A program made the position numbers and the translations under genes. The notes beneath the pieces are model-generated. The model saw only the letters and a program-made list of their open reading frames with translations, did no database searches and was not told where the DNA came from. This document shows, piece after piece, positions 44,521 to 53,827 of a stretch of 64,000 nt of DNA. Source of the stretch: an uncultured Eubacteriales bacterium (GTDB taxonomy: Bacteria > Bacillota > Clostridia > Oscillospirales > Acutalibacteraceae); the NCBI GenBank assembly GCA_934675165.1, contig CAKUPP010000003.1, positions 32,221 to 96,220 on the forward strand, in the 5' to 3' direction. Each line of letters opens with the position of its first letter. Positions within the stretch are counted from its first letter, which is position 1.

Positions 44521-47098
44521 AGTATATAATCCACAAGAAGTAGAGGAAACCATTTATAATGAATGGGAAAAAAGTGGTTATTTTAAAGCGTGTCCGGATG
44601 AATCTAAAAAGCCTTTTACAATTGTTATGCCTCCTCCAAATATTACGGGAAAACTTCACATGGGACATGCGCTTGATCAAACGATGCAAGATATAATAAT
44701 AAGATTCAAAAGGATGCAGGGATATTGTGCTCTGTGGGTTCCCGGAACAGATCATGCTTCAATTGCAACAGAAGCGAAAATAGTGGAAGAAATGAGAAAA
44801 GAAGGCATTTCAAAAGAAGATATAGGAAGAGAAAAGTTTTTAAAAAGAGCATATGAGTGGAAAGAAAAATATGGGAGTAATATTGTTAAACAACTTAGAA
44901 AGCTTGGCTCTTCATGTGATTGGTCAAGAGAACGTTTTACTATGGATGTTGGATGCAGCGAAGCTGTAAAAGAATTTTTTGTTAGATTATATGAAAAAGG
45001 TTTTATTTATCGAGGAGAAAGAATTATTAATTGGTGCACCAAATGCGGTACATCAATTTCAGATTCTGAAGTAAATTTTAAGGAATCAGAAGGAAATTTT
45101 TGGTATATAAATTATAAAGTATTAGATTCAGACGAAGTTGTTACAGTAGCGACTACACGCCCAGAAACTATGTTTGGCGATGTCGCGTTAGCTGTTAATC
45201 CTAATGATGAAAGGTATAAACATTTAATAGGGAAAAGCGCAGTAGTGCCTGTTATAGGTCGAAAGATACCGATAATTGGAGACGACTATGTAGATATTGA
45301 ACTTGGTACAGGGGTGTTAAAAATTACTCCCGCACACGATCCTAACGATTTTGAAGTTGGGTTAAGGCATAATTTGCCTGTAATAAATGTGATGAATGAA
45401 AAGGGAATTATGAATGAAAGGTGTACGTTTTGTAGTGGCCTTGATAGATATGAAGCAAGAAAAAAACTTGTTGCCAGATTATCTGAAGAAAAATGTTTGC
45501 ATCATGTTGAATCTATTAAACACAACGTGGGCACGTGCTATAGATGCTCGAGTGTGGTTGAACCACGTGTATCTACGCAGTGGTTTGTAAAAATGAAAGA
45601 ACTTGCCAAACCTGCTGTGATGTGTGTGAAAAATAAAACTACAGAATTTATACCAGACAGATTTAGCAAAATATATTTTCATTGGATGGAAAGTATAAAA
45701 GATTGGTGTATATCAAGACAACTTTGGTGGGGGCATAGAATACCAGCGTGGTACTGTAAAGATTGTGGTAAGATAACGGTTTCTAAAAATGATGTAAAAA
45801 AATGTTCTCATTGTGGAAGTGATAATATATTTCAAGAAGAAGATACGCTAGATACATGGTTTTCTTCGGCTTTGTGGCCATTTTCAGTTTTAGGGTGGCC
45901 TAAAGTTACGCGTGATCTCAAATATTTTTATCCGACTGACGTTCTTGTTACAGGATATGATATAATATTTTTCTGGGTTGCGAAAATGATTTTTTCGTCT
46001 CTTGAAGTTATGAAAAAACCGCCATTTAAACACGTTTTAATCCATGGCCTTGTTCGCGATTCACAGGGTAGAAAAATGTCAAAATCGTTGGGTAACGGTG
46101 TAGATCCGTTGGAAATTATAGAAAAGTATGGTGCAGATGCTCTTAGATTTTCTTTAATGTTGGGAAATAGTCCAGGAAATGATATGCGATTTTTTTATGA
46201 AAAAGTTGAATCAAGCAGAAATTTTGCAAATAAGATATGGAATGCAGCAAGGTTCGTTCACATGAGCACAGATGGTAAAAATTTAGAATGCACTCTTTCG
46301 AAAAATTTGGAAACAATTGACAAATGGATAGTGAGCAGGTTTAATGTGCTTGTTAGAGACGTTACATTGAATTTAGAAAAATTCGAGTTAGGAATAGCAG
46401 CACAAAAAATTTATGATTTTATATGGGATGAATTTTGCGATTGGTATATAGAATTTTCTAAAATTTCTGGTAAAAAAGAAACGCTTCTCTGGGTTATAAA
46501 TAACACTCTCAAACTTTTGCACCCTTTTATGCCATTTATTACTGAAAAAATATGGAAGTCTTTTTCGCATAATTCATCATCAGTTATGATTTCTGAATAT
46601 CCGGTATGTGATGAAAAATGTATAGACGAAGTTGCTGAAAAAGATGTTAAGATATTAATATCAGTAGTTAGATCTATAAGGAACTTGAGGCGAGAGATGA
46701 ATGTCTCGCATGATAAACATCCTGTTGTATATGTTGAAGAAAATTTACTGTGTGATGTTTTAAAACGATATGAAGATGTAGTATGTCGCCTTACTGGAGT
46801 TAAAGACATTAAGATTGACAAAAATATTAGAGCAGAAGGTACTGTAACCGCTGTTAATGATTACGTAAAATTATATTTACCAATCGACGAGCTTATTGAT
46901 AGAGATGTTGAAATTAAGCGTTTAAAAAGCGAATTAGATACTGCGACCAAACAACTTGAGCAGGCTCGTGCAAGGTTAAATAATGAAAATTTTGTGTCTA
47001 GAGCACCTAAAAATGTTGTAGATGGTGCAAGAGAATTAGCTTTGAAATTAAGCGAAAAAGTTTCTGGATTGGAATCAGAAATTGCCAAGCTTAAATAA
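44501..47098 (+). CDS. valS: Valyl-tRNA synthetase
   Basis: 865 residues, class Ia. HIGH box in PPPNITGKLHMGHAL (~43), KMSKS in GRKMSKSLGNG (~520), editing domain ~190-330 (TTRPETMFGDVA), Cys-rich insertion CKDCGKIT...CSHCG, and the C-terminal tRNA-binding coiled coil (~805-865). AAGGAG before the ATG. A terminator follows. Confidence 0.97.
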   Translation: METNLDKVYNPQEVEETIYNEWEKSGYFKACPDESKKPFTIVMPPPNITGKLHMGHALDQTMQDIIIRFKRMQGYCALWVPGTDHASIATEAKIVEEMRKEGISKEDIGREKFLKRAYEWKEKYGSNIVKQLRKLGSSCDWSRERFTMDVGCSEAVKEFFVRLYEKGFIYRGERIINWCTKCGTSISDSEVNFKESEGNFWYINYKVLDSDEVVTVATTRPETMFGDVALAVNPNDERYKHLIGKSAVVPVIGRKIPIIGDDYVDIELGTGVLKITPAHDPNDFEVGLRHNLPVINVMNEKGIMNERCTFCSGLDRYEARKKLVARLSEEKCLHHVESIKHNVGTCYRCSSVVEPRVSTQWFVKMKELAKPAVMCVKNKTTEFIPDRFSKIYFHWMESIKDWCISRQLWWGHRIPAWYCKDCGKITVSKNDVKKCSHCGSDNIFQEEDTLDTWFSSALWPFSVLGWPKVTRDLKYFYPTDVLVTGYDIIFFWVAKMIFSSLEVMKKPPFKHVLIHGLVRDSQGRKMSKSLGNGVDPLEIIEKYGADALRFSLMLGNSPGNDMRFFYEKVESSRNFANKIWNAARFVHMSTDGKNLECTLSKNLETIDKWIVSRFNVLVRDVTLNLEKFELGIAAQKIYDFIWDEFCDWYIEFSKISGKKETLLWVINNTLKLLHPFMPFITEKIWKSFSHNSSSVMISEYPVCDEKCIDEVAEKDVKILISVVRSIRNLRREMNVSHDKHPVVYVEENLLCDVLKRYEDVVCRLTGVKDIKIDKNIRAEGTVTAVNDYVKLYLPIDELIDRDVEIKRLKSELDTATKQLEQARARLNNENFVSRAPKNVVDGARELALKLSEKVSGLESEIAKLK

Positions 47099-47146
47099 AT
47101 TTAAAAAAATTTGTGTGCATGACTTATTTCTACAAAATAATTACTT

Positions 47147-47190
47147 AATATCCTTTATCATTAAATGGTAGAGGATATTTTATTTTGAAA
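47147..47190 (+). terminator. Terminator of the tig-valS block
   Basis: AATATCCT pairs with AGGATATT, extended by TATC/GGTA, then TTATTTTG. Confidence 0.7.
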
Positions 47191-47267
47191 AATAGGACAA
47201 ACTTATTTAAAGCAATTTTTTATGCTGCATAACTTTTATTAATTTGCAAAGGAGGTAAAATTGAGAT

Positions 47268-47630
47268 ATGTCAGTTAAAATTTTTTCTAAGGGAGAATCC
47301 GCTACGGCACTTATTGAAGGTGATATTGATCATCATACGGCTAAAGAAATCAGAGAAAATATAGATGCTTATATTGAAAATAATATTCCAAAAATTTTGT
47401 ATCTTGATTTTAGTGAAGTGAGATTTATGGATAGTTCCGGCATAGGTCTAATAATGGGAAGATTTAAATTGATCAATTCTTTAAAGGGGAAACTAATGGT
47501 AATTAATATTCCTAAAAATTTAGAAAGAATGATAATGCTTTCAGGTTTAACAAGTTTAGGAATATTTGAAAAAGGAGGAAAAAAAACAAATGTCAGAAGT
47601 AGTAAACGAAATGAATATAAATTTTTTTAG
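47268..47630 (+). CDS. spoIIAA: Anti-sigma-F factor antagonist SpoIIAA
   Basis: 120 residues, STAS fold. The phosphorylatable Ser lies in RFMDSSGIGLIMGR (~57). In forespores, unphosphorylated SpoIIAA frees sigma-F by binding SpoIIAB. AAAGGAGG before the ATG. Its last codons overlap spoIIAB; the tail beyond ~105 is longer than usual and is read through the spoIIAB ribosome site. I see no clear sigma-H promoter, which would be expected upstream. Confidence 0.93.
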   Translation: MSVKIFSKGESATALIEGDIDHHTAKEIRENIDAYIENNIPKILYLDFSEVRFMDSSGIGLIMGRFKLINSLKGKLMVINIPKNLERMIMLSGLTSLGIFEKGGKKTNVRSSKRNEYKFF

Positions 47631-48039
47631 TAGATCCTCTAATGAAGGGTTTGCACGTAGTGTAGTTGCATCCTTTGTATCGCAACTGGATCCTACTATC
47701 GATGAAATAGCAGATATCAAAACAGCCGTTTCGGAGGCCGTTACAAACTGTATAGTTCATGGATATAAAACAGGGATAGGCAAAATTTACATAACTTCTA
47801 AAATATATGATAACGGTAAAGTGCTTATAAGAATAAAAGACAAAGGTTGCGGTATTGATAATGTTGAGCAAGCCATGGAACCACTTTTTACTACTGGTGG
47901 TAGTGAGCGTTCTGGACTTGGATTTGCTGTTATGCAGAGTTTTATGGATAAAATAAAAGTTACATCAAAAGTAGGGAAGGGAACTACCGTTACACTGCAA
48001 AAATTTATAATACGTAGATCGGTGTCAAATGAGAGATAA
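47590..48039 (+). CDS. spoIIAB: Anti-sigma-F factor / Ser kinase SpoIIAB
   Basis: 149 residues from ATG 47590 (AAAGGAGG upstream; a TTG at 47566 lies before the ribosome site). GHKL ATPase motifs: AVSEAVTNCIVHGY (N box), IKDKGCGI (G1), TTGGSERSGLGFAVM (G2) and GTTVTL. It holds sigma-F inactive and phosphorylates SpoIIAA. Overlaps sigF by 11 bases. Confidence 0.95.
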   Translation: MSEVVNEMNINFFSRSSNEGFARSVVASFVSQLDPTIDEIADIKTAVSEAVTNCIVHGYKTGIGKIYITSKIYDNGKVLIRIKDKGCGIDNVEQAMEPLFTTGGSERSGLGFAVMQSFMDKIKVTSKVGKGTTVTLQKFIIRRSVSNER

Positions 48040-48724
48040 AAGTTGCTTGAATAAAAAATTAGATCCAGAAAATAAAATAAATATAGAAAATCATTTTGGA
48101 CTTGTTCATCTATGTTGCCAAAGGTTTAGAAAACGTGGTGTGGAATATGAAGATTTATTTCAGTCCGGATGCATAGGGCTTGCAAAAGCAGCGAAGAATT
48201 TTGATTTTTCGAAAGGCGTTCAATTTTCTACTTATGCCATTCCTGTTATTTTAGGAGAAATAAGGTTACTTATTCGAGATAATACAACTGTGAAAGTTGG
48301 TAGGCGGCTCAAAGAGCTTAGTACGAAAATAAATTATGAACGGGAAAAATTTTTAAAACTTTATGAAAGAGAACCTTCTATTAAAGAATTATCTAATATT
48401 TTAAAAATTGATGGAGATCAAATTTTAGAAGCTATTGAAACACTAAAAGTTCCAATTTCTTTGGATGCTCCCATCAAAAATGGCGATAGTTCAGGGACTG
48501 TGTTTGAAATTCCCATACAATTTGATGATGAAAAAATATCAACTAAGATTTCTGTTATTCAAATAATAAAAGCTTTTGACGCACGCGACAAAAGCCTTAT
48601 ATATTTGAGATTTTTTAAAGGCATCACTCAATCAGATGTTGCTAAAACTTTGGGAATGACACAAGTACAGGTTTCTAGGAGAGAAAAAATTTTGCTAAAG
48701 ATTTTAAGAGAGAAATTAGCATAG
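48029..48724 (+). CDS. sigF: RNA polymerase sporulation sigma factor SigF
   Basis: 231 residues. Region 2 (EYEDLFQSGCIGLAKAAKNF, GVQFSTYAIPVILGEIRLLI), region 3 (IKELSNILKIDGDQILEAIE) and region 4 helix-turn-helix (TQSDVAKTLGMTQVQVSRRE) are all present. It drives forespore transcription. Ends one base before the convergent whiA, with no terminator between them. Confidence 0.95.
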   Translation: MRDKSCLNKKLDPENKINIENHFGLVHLCCQRFRKRGVEYEDLFQSGCIGLAKAAKNFDFSKGVQFSTYAIPVILGEIRLLIRDNTTVKVGRRLKELSTKINYEREKFLKLYEREPSIKELSNILKIDGDQILEAIETLKVPISLDAPIKNGDSSGTVFEIPIQFDDEKISTKISVIQIIKAFDARDKSLIYLRFFKGITQSDVAKTLGMTQVQVSRREKILLKILREKLA

Positions 48725-49582
48725 TTATAAATTTTGGGAAATCAAAATTATTTTTTTGATACGATGATTTACACCTGATTTTGTAACTGTAGTTTTGTGT
48801 AAAGATGCTAGATCTTTAAGCGATTTATATGGATGTTGTAATCTTAATTTGGCAGTTTCTTGTAGATTGTAGGGTAAGCTTTCTATGCCTACCGTGTTTT
48901 TTATTTTTTTAATAGCCTCTATTTGTGTTAAAGATGAAGTTGTTGTTTTGTTTAAATTTGCAGTTTCAAAATTTGTGGTACGATTGATATTATTTCGTAC
49001 TTCTTTTAACATTTTTATTTGTATGAATTGCATAGCTGCTTGTTGTGCTCCTATGAATGTTACAAAATCAATTATTTTTTCGCTGTCTTTAAGATATATC
49101 AGATAATTATCTCTTCTTACAGTGATTTTTACAGGGAAAGTAATAGTTGTCACATTATTGAATATGTTTAAGAGTAAATCACACTGATGTTTTGAAGGGA
49201 CGTTAAACTCCAAATGGTAACAACTTTTTGGATTGGATATATTTCCCGAAGCCAAAAATGCACCTCTGAGTATAGCCCCACTTAATTCTGGATCTAAATC
49301 CATTTTATCATGTGTTGTGAGTTGTTTTTTTATTTGTTTAAAAGCACCATTATTTATGATGTCATATGAATTTAGTGTTTTTATATCGAATTTTTTTGAA
49401 TTATAGTCAAATAATTTTTTTAATCTTTCAATTATAAATTTATTTTCAGAAGTTACTGATAAATCATTTTTGAAAATATTTTCATTAAAAATCATAATAG
49501 AATAAAATTCTTCAAGAGAATATTTAGATATTGGTAGCTTAACAAGCTCTTTTTTTATTTCATGAGAAAACGAGTATTTCAT
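48725..49582 (-). CDS. whiA: DNA-binding protein WhiA
   Basis: 285 residues. N-terminal LAGLIDADG-like domain (ELSGAILRGAFLASGNISNP; YHLEFNVPS) and C-terminal helix-turn-helix (LQHPYKSLKDLASLHKTTVTKSGVNHRIKKI). In Firmicutes it affects division and chromosome segregation; in actinomycetes, sporulation. Four bases after murB; usual hprK-murB-whiA order, lacking rapZ and the YvcK gene. Confidence 0.94.
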   Translation of the reverse strand: MKYSFSHEIKKELVKLPISKYSLEEFYSIMIFNENIFKNDLSVTSENKFIIERLKKLFDYNSKKFDIKTLNSYDIINNGAFKQIKKQLTTHDKMDLDPELSGAILRGAFLASGNISNPKSCYHLEFNVPSKHQCDLLLNIFNNVTTITFPVKITVRRDNYLIYLKDSEKIIDFVTFIGAQQAAMQFIQIKMLKEVRNNINRTTNFETANLNKTTTSSLTQIEAIKKIKNTVGIESLPYNLQETAKLRLQHPYKSLKDLASLHKTTVTKSGVNHRIKKIILISQNL

Positions 49583-49586
49583 ATTT

Positions 49587-50525
49587 TTACTCCAATGTTA
49601 TGTTTCCTAAAGTTTTTATTTCACAGTTTAATTTTACGCCTGAATTTTCAAATACACTTCTTTGTATATGATGTATCAATTTTATAACGTCTTGAGCTGT
49701 AGCATCTCCTGTATTAACTATAAATCCTGCATGTTTTTGGCTGACAGAAGCACCACCAATTGATACTCCTTTTAGTCCTGCAGATTCAATAAGTTTTCCG
49801 GCATATTGACCATCACTTGGTCGTTTGAATATACTGCCTGCATTGGGGTAATTTAGAGGTTGAGATAATTTTCTCTTTTTTATGTTTTCATACATTTTTG
49901 ATTTTATTTCTTCACTTGAAGACTTTACTAATTTTAAACTCATGGATGTAATAATCACGGGTAAACTTGAATATATACTATTTCTGTATGACAAGTTCAT
50001 TTGTGATTTACTTAAAGTTTCTTCGTTTCCGGTATATGTTACGTGCGTGGCTTCCAAAATTGTTTCTGACATATCGTGTCCATATGCTCCTGCATTCATA
50101 AATAAAGCGCCACCGCATGTGCCAGGTATACCACACGCAAATTCCAATCCAGACAAAGAATTTTTCATGGCGAATGTGCATACGTATGCAAGAGGTAATC
50201 CTGCATCACATGTCAAAATATCTTGGTTTTTTATTTCAGCCTTATTTTTTATTTTGGAAAGACTTATAACCACACCCCTGTAGCCATCATCAGAAACGAG
50301 CAAATTGCTTCCATTACCTATGATAAAAAACGGTACACCAAGTATATTTATTAAATTAACAATTTGCTTTAGAGATTCAATTTTGTTTACGTATATAAAT
50401 AAATCTGCATTTCCGCCTATTTTAAATGAAGTGTGATTTTTCATAGGTTCATTTTTTATTACTTTGCAGCCAATTTCGTTGGCAAATCCGGCAATGTCAT
50501 CACAATAACTTATAATTTTTATCAC
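49587..50525 (-). CDS. murB: UDP-N-acetylenolpyruvoylglucosamine reductase
   Basis: 312 residues, FAD enzyme completing UDP-MurNAc. TSFKIGGNADLFIYV and GNGSNLLVSDDGYRGVVI (FAD domain), GIPGTCGGALFMNAGAYG, the SYRNSIYS of the type II enzyme, and NYPNAGSIFKRP with the active-site Ser; C-terminal GGASVSQKHAGFIVN. Confidence 0.96.
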   Translation of the reverse strand: MIKIISYCDDIAGFANEIGCKVIKNEPMKNHTSFKIGGNADLFIYVNKIESLKQIVNLINILGVPFFIIGNGSNLLVSDDGYRGVVISLSKIKNKAEIKNQDILTCDAGLPLAYVCTFAMKNSLSGLEFACGIPGTCGGALFMNAGAYGHDMSETILEATHVTYTGNEETLSKSQMNLSYRNSIYSSLPVIITSMSLKLVKSSSEEIKSKMYENIKKRKLSQPLNYPNAGSIFKRPSDGQYAGKLIESAGLKGVSIGGASVSQKHAGFIVNTGDATAQDVIKLIHHIQRSVFENSGVKLNCEIKTLGNITLE

Positions 50526-50565
50526 GCCTTTACTGATACTGATGTTTAGAAATTATTATTCAAAA

Positions 50566-51534
50566 TTATATATCCCATATGCATTTTTTTATTTCTTCTT
50601 CTTCGTTTTGTGGAATTTCCATTCCTAAATTTATAAATAGTTCTCTTGCTGCATTGTATCCCATTTTTCTTTGACGGTTATTCATTGCAGCAACTTCAAT
50701 TATAACTGCTATGTTCCTTCCTGGACGTACTGGTATGCTTACAAATGGTATTTTGACTCCCAAAATTTCAGTATACTGACACTCGGCACCCATTCGGTCG
50801 TATGATTTTTCGTCGTTCCAAATTTCCAAATTAACAACCATATCTATTGTTTCGGTTAATTTTACAGAACCTATACCAAAAATTCTTCTAGCATTTATTA
50901 TTCCTACACCGCGAACTTCTATGAAATGACGTATATTTTCCGGTGCTGCACCCACAAGTGTGTTTTTGGGAATTTTTCTTATCTCTACCAAATCATCTGC
51001 TATTAATTTGTGACCGCGTTTAAGCAGTTCTACGGCAGTTTCACTTTTTCCCACGCCACTTTCTCCGGTCAAAAATATTCCTTCACCATGTACATTCATT
51101 AAACCACCGGAACGTGTTATTCTTGGGGCTAAATGGACGTTTAAAAAGGGAGTTAATTCGGCCATTACTTCTGCGGCACTATCGTTTGAAGTAAGAATTG
51201 GTATTTTATATCTTTTAGCAACTGCTATTATTTCTGGGAGAGGAGATATGCCATATGAAATTATTAATAGGGGAGGAGAGAGCGACAAAATAGCTTCAAT
51301 CGATTTATATATTTCATCGGATGATAAAGTTGAAAGAAAGTAACTTTCACTTTCACCCATTACTATAATTCTCTGATTATCGAAATGCTCAATTGGTCCA
51401 ATAAGTTCAAGCCCTAGCCTGTTTATATCTTTTGAGTATATTTTTATTTCTTTAGGGTCTACAGGCATAAATGCTACGTTGAAAGAAAGTTCTCTTATTA
51501 AATCAGAAAGTTTTATACTAAATGGATATTCCAT
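50566..51534 (-). CDS. hprK: HPr kinase/phosphorylase
   Basis: 322 residues. Phosphorylates Ser46 of HPr or Crh in response to metabolites. P-loop GESGVGKSETAVELLKRGH (~155), the HprK signature EVRGVGIINARRIFG (~203), and an intact C-terminus. Relevant to the His-less HPr-like protein at 21.0 kb. First gene of the reverse hprK-murB-whiA operon. Confidence 0.96.
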   Translation of the reverse strand: MEYPFSIKLSDLIRELSFNVAFMPVDPKEIKIYSKDINRLGLELIGPIEHFDNQRIIVMGESESYFLSTLSSDEIYKSIEAILSLSPPLLIISYGISPLPEIIAVAKRYKIPILTSNDSAAEVMAELTPFLNVHLAPRITRSGGLMNVHGEGIFLTGESGVGKSETAVELLKRGHKLIADDLVEIRKIPKNTLVGAAPENIRHFIEVRGVGIINARRIFGIGSVKLTETIDMVVNLEIWNDEKSYDRMGAECQYTEILGVKIPFVSIPVRPGRNIAVIIEVAAMNNRQRKMGYNAARELFINLGMEIPQNEEEEIKKCIWDI

Positions 51535-51622
51535 GAAAAAATCACCGCCTAAAAATTACTTGAATAAATTATACCATATATTTGATTGTGTTAGAAGAAT
51601 TAATTTTATTGTTTTTGAAATT

Positions 51623-51658
51623 CAAAAGACCATCTGCAATAATGCAAATGATCTTTTG
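51623..51658 (-). terminator. Terminator of anchor cassette 1
   Basis: 15-bp stem with two G-T pairs (CAAAAGAYCATYTGC type) and loop ATTATT; the same element recurs behind cassettes 2 and 3. Confidence 0.7.
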
Positions 51659-51711
51659 AAAATGTTGCACTGAATGTCACTTAGAATGTTACTTGCCAGT
51701 TTTTGTGTCTT

Positions 51712-52309
51712 CTACTCTAGTGTTGTAATGTTGTTGCAATACTGTTGTGATTTGTGCAAGTATATTTTTGCTTCTTTTATTGTTTCTTGTGCCATTGCTT
51801 TTTGTTTTATTGCTCGTTTTTTTGCTGTTTCTGCCTTTTCTTTTGCTGCTTTTGCTATTTGTTCTGCTTTTGTTTTTGTCTCTGTATTTGTCGCTGCCCT
51901 TGCTGTGTTTTCTGCTTCCTTTGCCGTCCATGCTGCATTTTTTGCCTGTATTTCTAGTAATGCTGCATCCTTTTCCAGCCATACCGCTTTCTTTTCCAAT
52001 ACTTCTTTCATCGCTGTAGCCAGTGCTGCACACGTTATTTTCATTTCTTTCATCGCTATTTCCTTTGTTTTTGTCTCAGCATTTGCTGCTGCTATTGCTG
52101 ATTCCACTGATGTTCTTGCTGTGTTTGCTACTGCAATTGTGTTGAAGAGTTCCCTCACTGCTACTGCCACTGTATCTATTGCTTTTATTTCTGCTGGAAG
52201 GCCTGGGGGGGCTATCAATTTGTCTTTTTTTATAGCAAACTCCAGCAGCTACTACAAGTGATGTTGCTATAGCTGCAACTGTTATTGCAATTTTTTGTGG
52301 TGATGTCAT
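51712..52309 (-). pseudogene. Membrane-anchored Ala/Lys-rich protein, frameshifted at a C7 tract (cassette 1)
   Basis: From ATG 52309 the protein begins MTSPQKIAITVAAIATSLVV, a signal anchor shared with the next two genes. After about 35 residues it reaches a run of seven C (52205-52211, reverse strand). As assembled, the frame then leads to a short Ser-rich nonsense tail ending at 52076. One C fewer, or two more, would instead join a 150-residue helical Ala/Lys/Glu-rich coiled-coil frame that is open to 51712 (IAAANAETKTKEIAMKEMK, AAKEKAETAKKRAIKQ). The intact form would have about 198 residues. This is either an on/off slippage tract, a real mutation or a sequencing error. Function unknown. 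Confidence 0.65.
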
Positions 52310-52374
52310 TATAAATTTCTCCTTTTTTTATTTACAAGCTTTTGTGATATACGTATGTTTGATATATATTATTA

Positions 52375-52403
52375 ATTTTATCATAAATTTAATGTTAATT
52401 CAA
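52375..52403 (-). promoter_or_regulatory. Promoter of cassette 1
   Basis: Reverse strand TTGAAT, 17 bases, TAAAAT with extended TGA. The same layout and a conserved leader (around ACGTATATCACAAAA) occur before cassette 2. Confidence 0.6.
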
Positions 52404-52488
52404 TTTAAAATAATTTTAAAAAATATTCCAATGTTTTTTATCTTTTTGGTTATATTTTAAAGAATTAATTTTATTGTTTTTGAAATCA

Positions 52489-52522
52489 AAAAGACCACCT
52501 GCAATAATGCAAATGGTCTTTT
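52489..52522 (-). terminator. Terminator of cassette 2
   Basis: 14-bp stem AAAAGACCATTTGC / GCAGGTGGTCTTTT, loop ATTATT, T run, on the reverse strand. Confidence 0.75.
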
Positions 52523-52550
52523 GAAAATTTTGAAAAAACAGCACTGAATA

Positions 52551-53027
52551 CTATTTTTGAGCTTCTTGATTTTCGTCTATTTGTGTCCCCAGTTTTTTCT
52601 TTTTCTTCTTTTTTTTCTTGTGTTTTGCTTGATTTTCGGATTCTTGGGTTTCGGTTTCTTCACGTTTTTTCATATTATTATCGCTGTCTTTGCTGCCGTT
52701 GACTACACTAAATTTTTTGCTATCTAGTTGGTCCACTGAAGCAGCGGTGGCATCGTTTGCCAATTGTGTTTGTTCTTCTTTAACTGGTTGGCTCATTGAA
52801 GTAGTGGCGGCACCGGTTGCCGATTGTGATGTCCCTTCAGCTGGTTGGTTTACTGAAGCAACGGCGGTACCGTTTGCCGATTGTGATTGTACTTCAACTG
52901 GTTGGCTTACTGAAGCAGGGGTGGTATTTTTGCTACTCTTTTTAAGCTTACAGCAGACTCCAGCGGCTACTGCAAGTGATGCTACTACTGCTGCAACCGT
53001 TATTGCAATTTTTTGTGTTGACGTCAT
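52551..53027 (-). CDS. Membrane-anchored protein with degenerate Ser/Gln/Ala repeats (cassette 2)
   Basis: 158 residues. Anchor MTSTQKIAITVAAVVASLAV then AAGVCC (~1-26), then four imperfect ~21-residue repeats (ASVSQPVEVQSQSANGTA; ASVNQPAEGTSQSATGAA; TSMSQPVKEEQTQLANDA; ASVDQ), and a highly basic end with nine consecutive Lys. The repeats are disordered in type. Its N-terminus, promoter, leader and terminator match its neighbours, while the rest is unrelated, so this is a cassette family with variable exposed parts. Function unknown. Confidence 0.7.
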   Translation of the reverse strand: MTSTQKIAITVAAVVASLAVAAGVCCKLKKSSKNTTPASVSQPVEVQSQSANGTAVASVNQPAEGTSQSATGAATTSMSQPVKEEQTQLANDATAASVDQLDSKKFSVVNGSKDSDNNMKKREETETQESENQAKHKKKKKKKKKLGTQIDENQEAQK

Positions 53028-53099
53028 TATAAATTTCTCCTTTTTTTAATTAATTTACAAGTTTTTGTGATATACGTATGCTTAATATATATATTATTA

Positions 53100-53128
53100 A
53101 TTTTATTATAAATTTAATATTAATGCAA
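53100..53128 (-). promoter_or_regulatory. Promoter of cassette 2
   Basis: Reverse strand TTGCAT, 17 bases, TAAAAT. Confidence 0.6.
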
Positions 53129-53484
53129 ATCTAAAAATAATACTGGCGACAAAATTAGCAATAAGAATAACTTGCTATGTTGTTTACTAGGGCAAAATAA
53201 TTTATATAAATATTGGTTAAAAATAATTAATTATTTTTTATTTTTTTGATTATATTTTAAAGAATTGATTTTATTGTTTTTGAAATCAAAAAATCATTTG
53301 CAATAATACAAATGATCTTTCGAAAATCGCGAAAAAGTAGCACCAAACATTATTTGTTAGCTTTTTTGCGTTATATAACTACAAGTTTTTGATTTTTATT
53401 TTTAGGAATAAAGTTCCTATTGGGAGTATTATTTTTATTGATCCTACTTTTTTATGAACTGCTTATTTTAACACGAGCAATTTT
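53129..53484. other. Spacer between cassettes 2 and 3
   Basis: A/T-rich, no gene. 53129-53259 holds nothing recognised. 53260-53345 is the third copy of the terminator block. 53410-53426 carries a short AGGAA/TTCCT palindrome. Confidence 0.45.
53293..53316 (-). terminator. Degenerate terminator block of cassette 3
   Basis: ATCATTTG / CAAATGAT around an 8-base loop, embedded in the same ~85-bp conserved block as the other two. Confidence 0.5.
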
Positions 53485-53724
53485 TTAAATTGTTTCTTCT
53501 GTTTCAGGTTTTTTTTCAGGTTCTGTTTCAGGTTTTTTTTCAGGTTCTTTTTCATGTTCTTCTTCAGGTTCTTCTTCTTTTTTGGTACTAAAAAGTTTTG
53601 TTATACATTCCGGACAAACTGGTTTACCTTTGTGATGGCGAATGCCAGCTGTTACTCCAGCTGCTACTACGAGTGATGCTGCTATAGCTGTAACTGTTAC
53701 TGCAATTTTTTGTGTTAATGTCAT
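53485..53724 (-). CDS. Membrane-anchored Glu/Pro-repeat protein (cassette 3)
   Basis: 79 residues. Anchor MTLTQKIAVTVTAIAASLVV then AAGV, a CPEC pair (~37-40) that could bind metal, then an acidic tail of EPEKKPETE repeats. AAGGAG before the ATG. Same family as cassettes 1 and 2 by its first 25 residues and flanks. Function unknown. Confidence 0.7.
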   Translation of the reverse strand: MTLTQKIAVTVTAIAASLVVAAGVTAGIRHHKGKPVCPECITKLFSTKKEEEPEEEHEKEPEKKPETEPEKKPETEETI

Positions 53725-53798
53725 TGCGAATTTCTCCTTTTAATTAATTTAAAAATTTTTGTGGTATACATACTTTTCAGTCACATACCACACCATTA

Positions 53799-53827
53799 AG
53801 TTTAGCACATACTTAATAATAAATCAA
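53799..53827 (-). promoter_or_regulatory. Promoter of cassette 3
   Basis: Reverse strand TTGATT, 17 bases, TAAACT with extended TGC. A palindrome-like GTGTGGTATGTGAC...GTATACCAC stretch lies in the leader (about 53760-53793). Confidence 0.5.

Noticed and set aside
47190..47267. Sigma-H promoter of the spoIIA operon
   Set aside because: An AGGACAA at about 47197 resembles a -35, but no good GAAT-type -10 lies at the right distance.
51747..52261. Forward-strand hydrophobic ORFs (including 195 residues at 51674)
   Set aside because: Antisense of the Ala/Lys-rich cassette 1 frame, which has promoter, ribosome site, anchor and terminator on the reverse strand.
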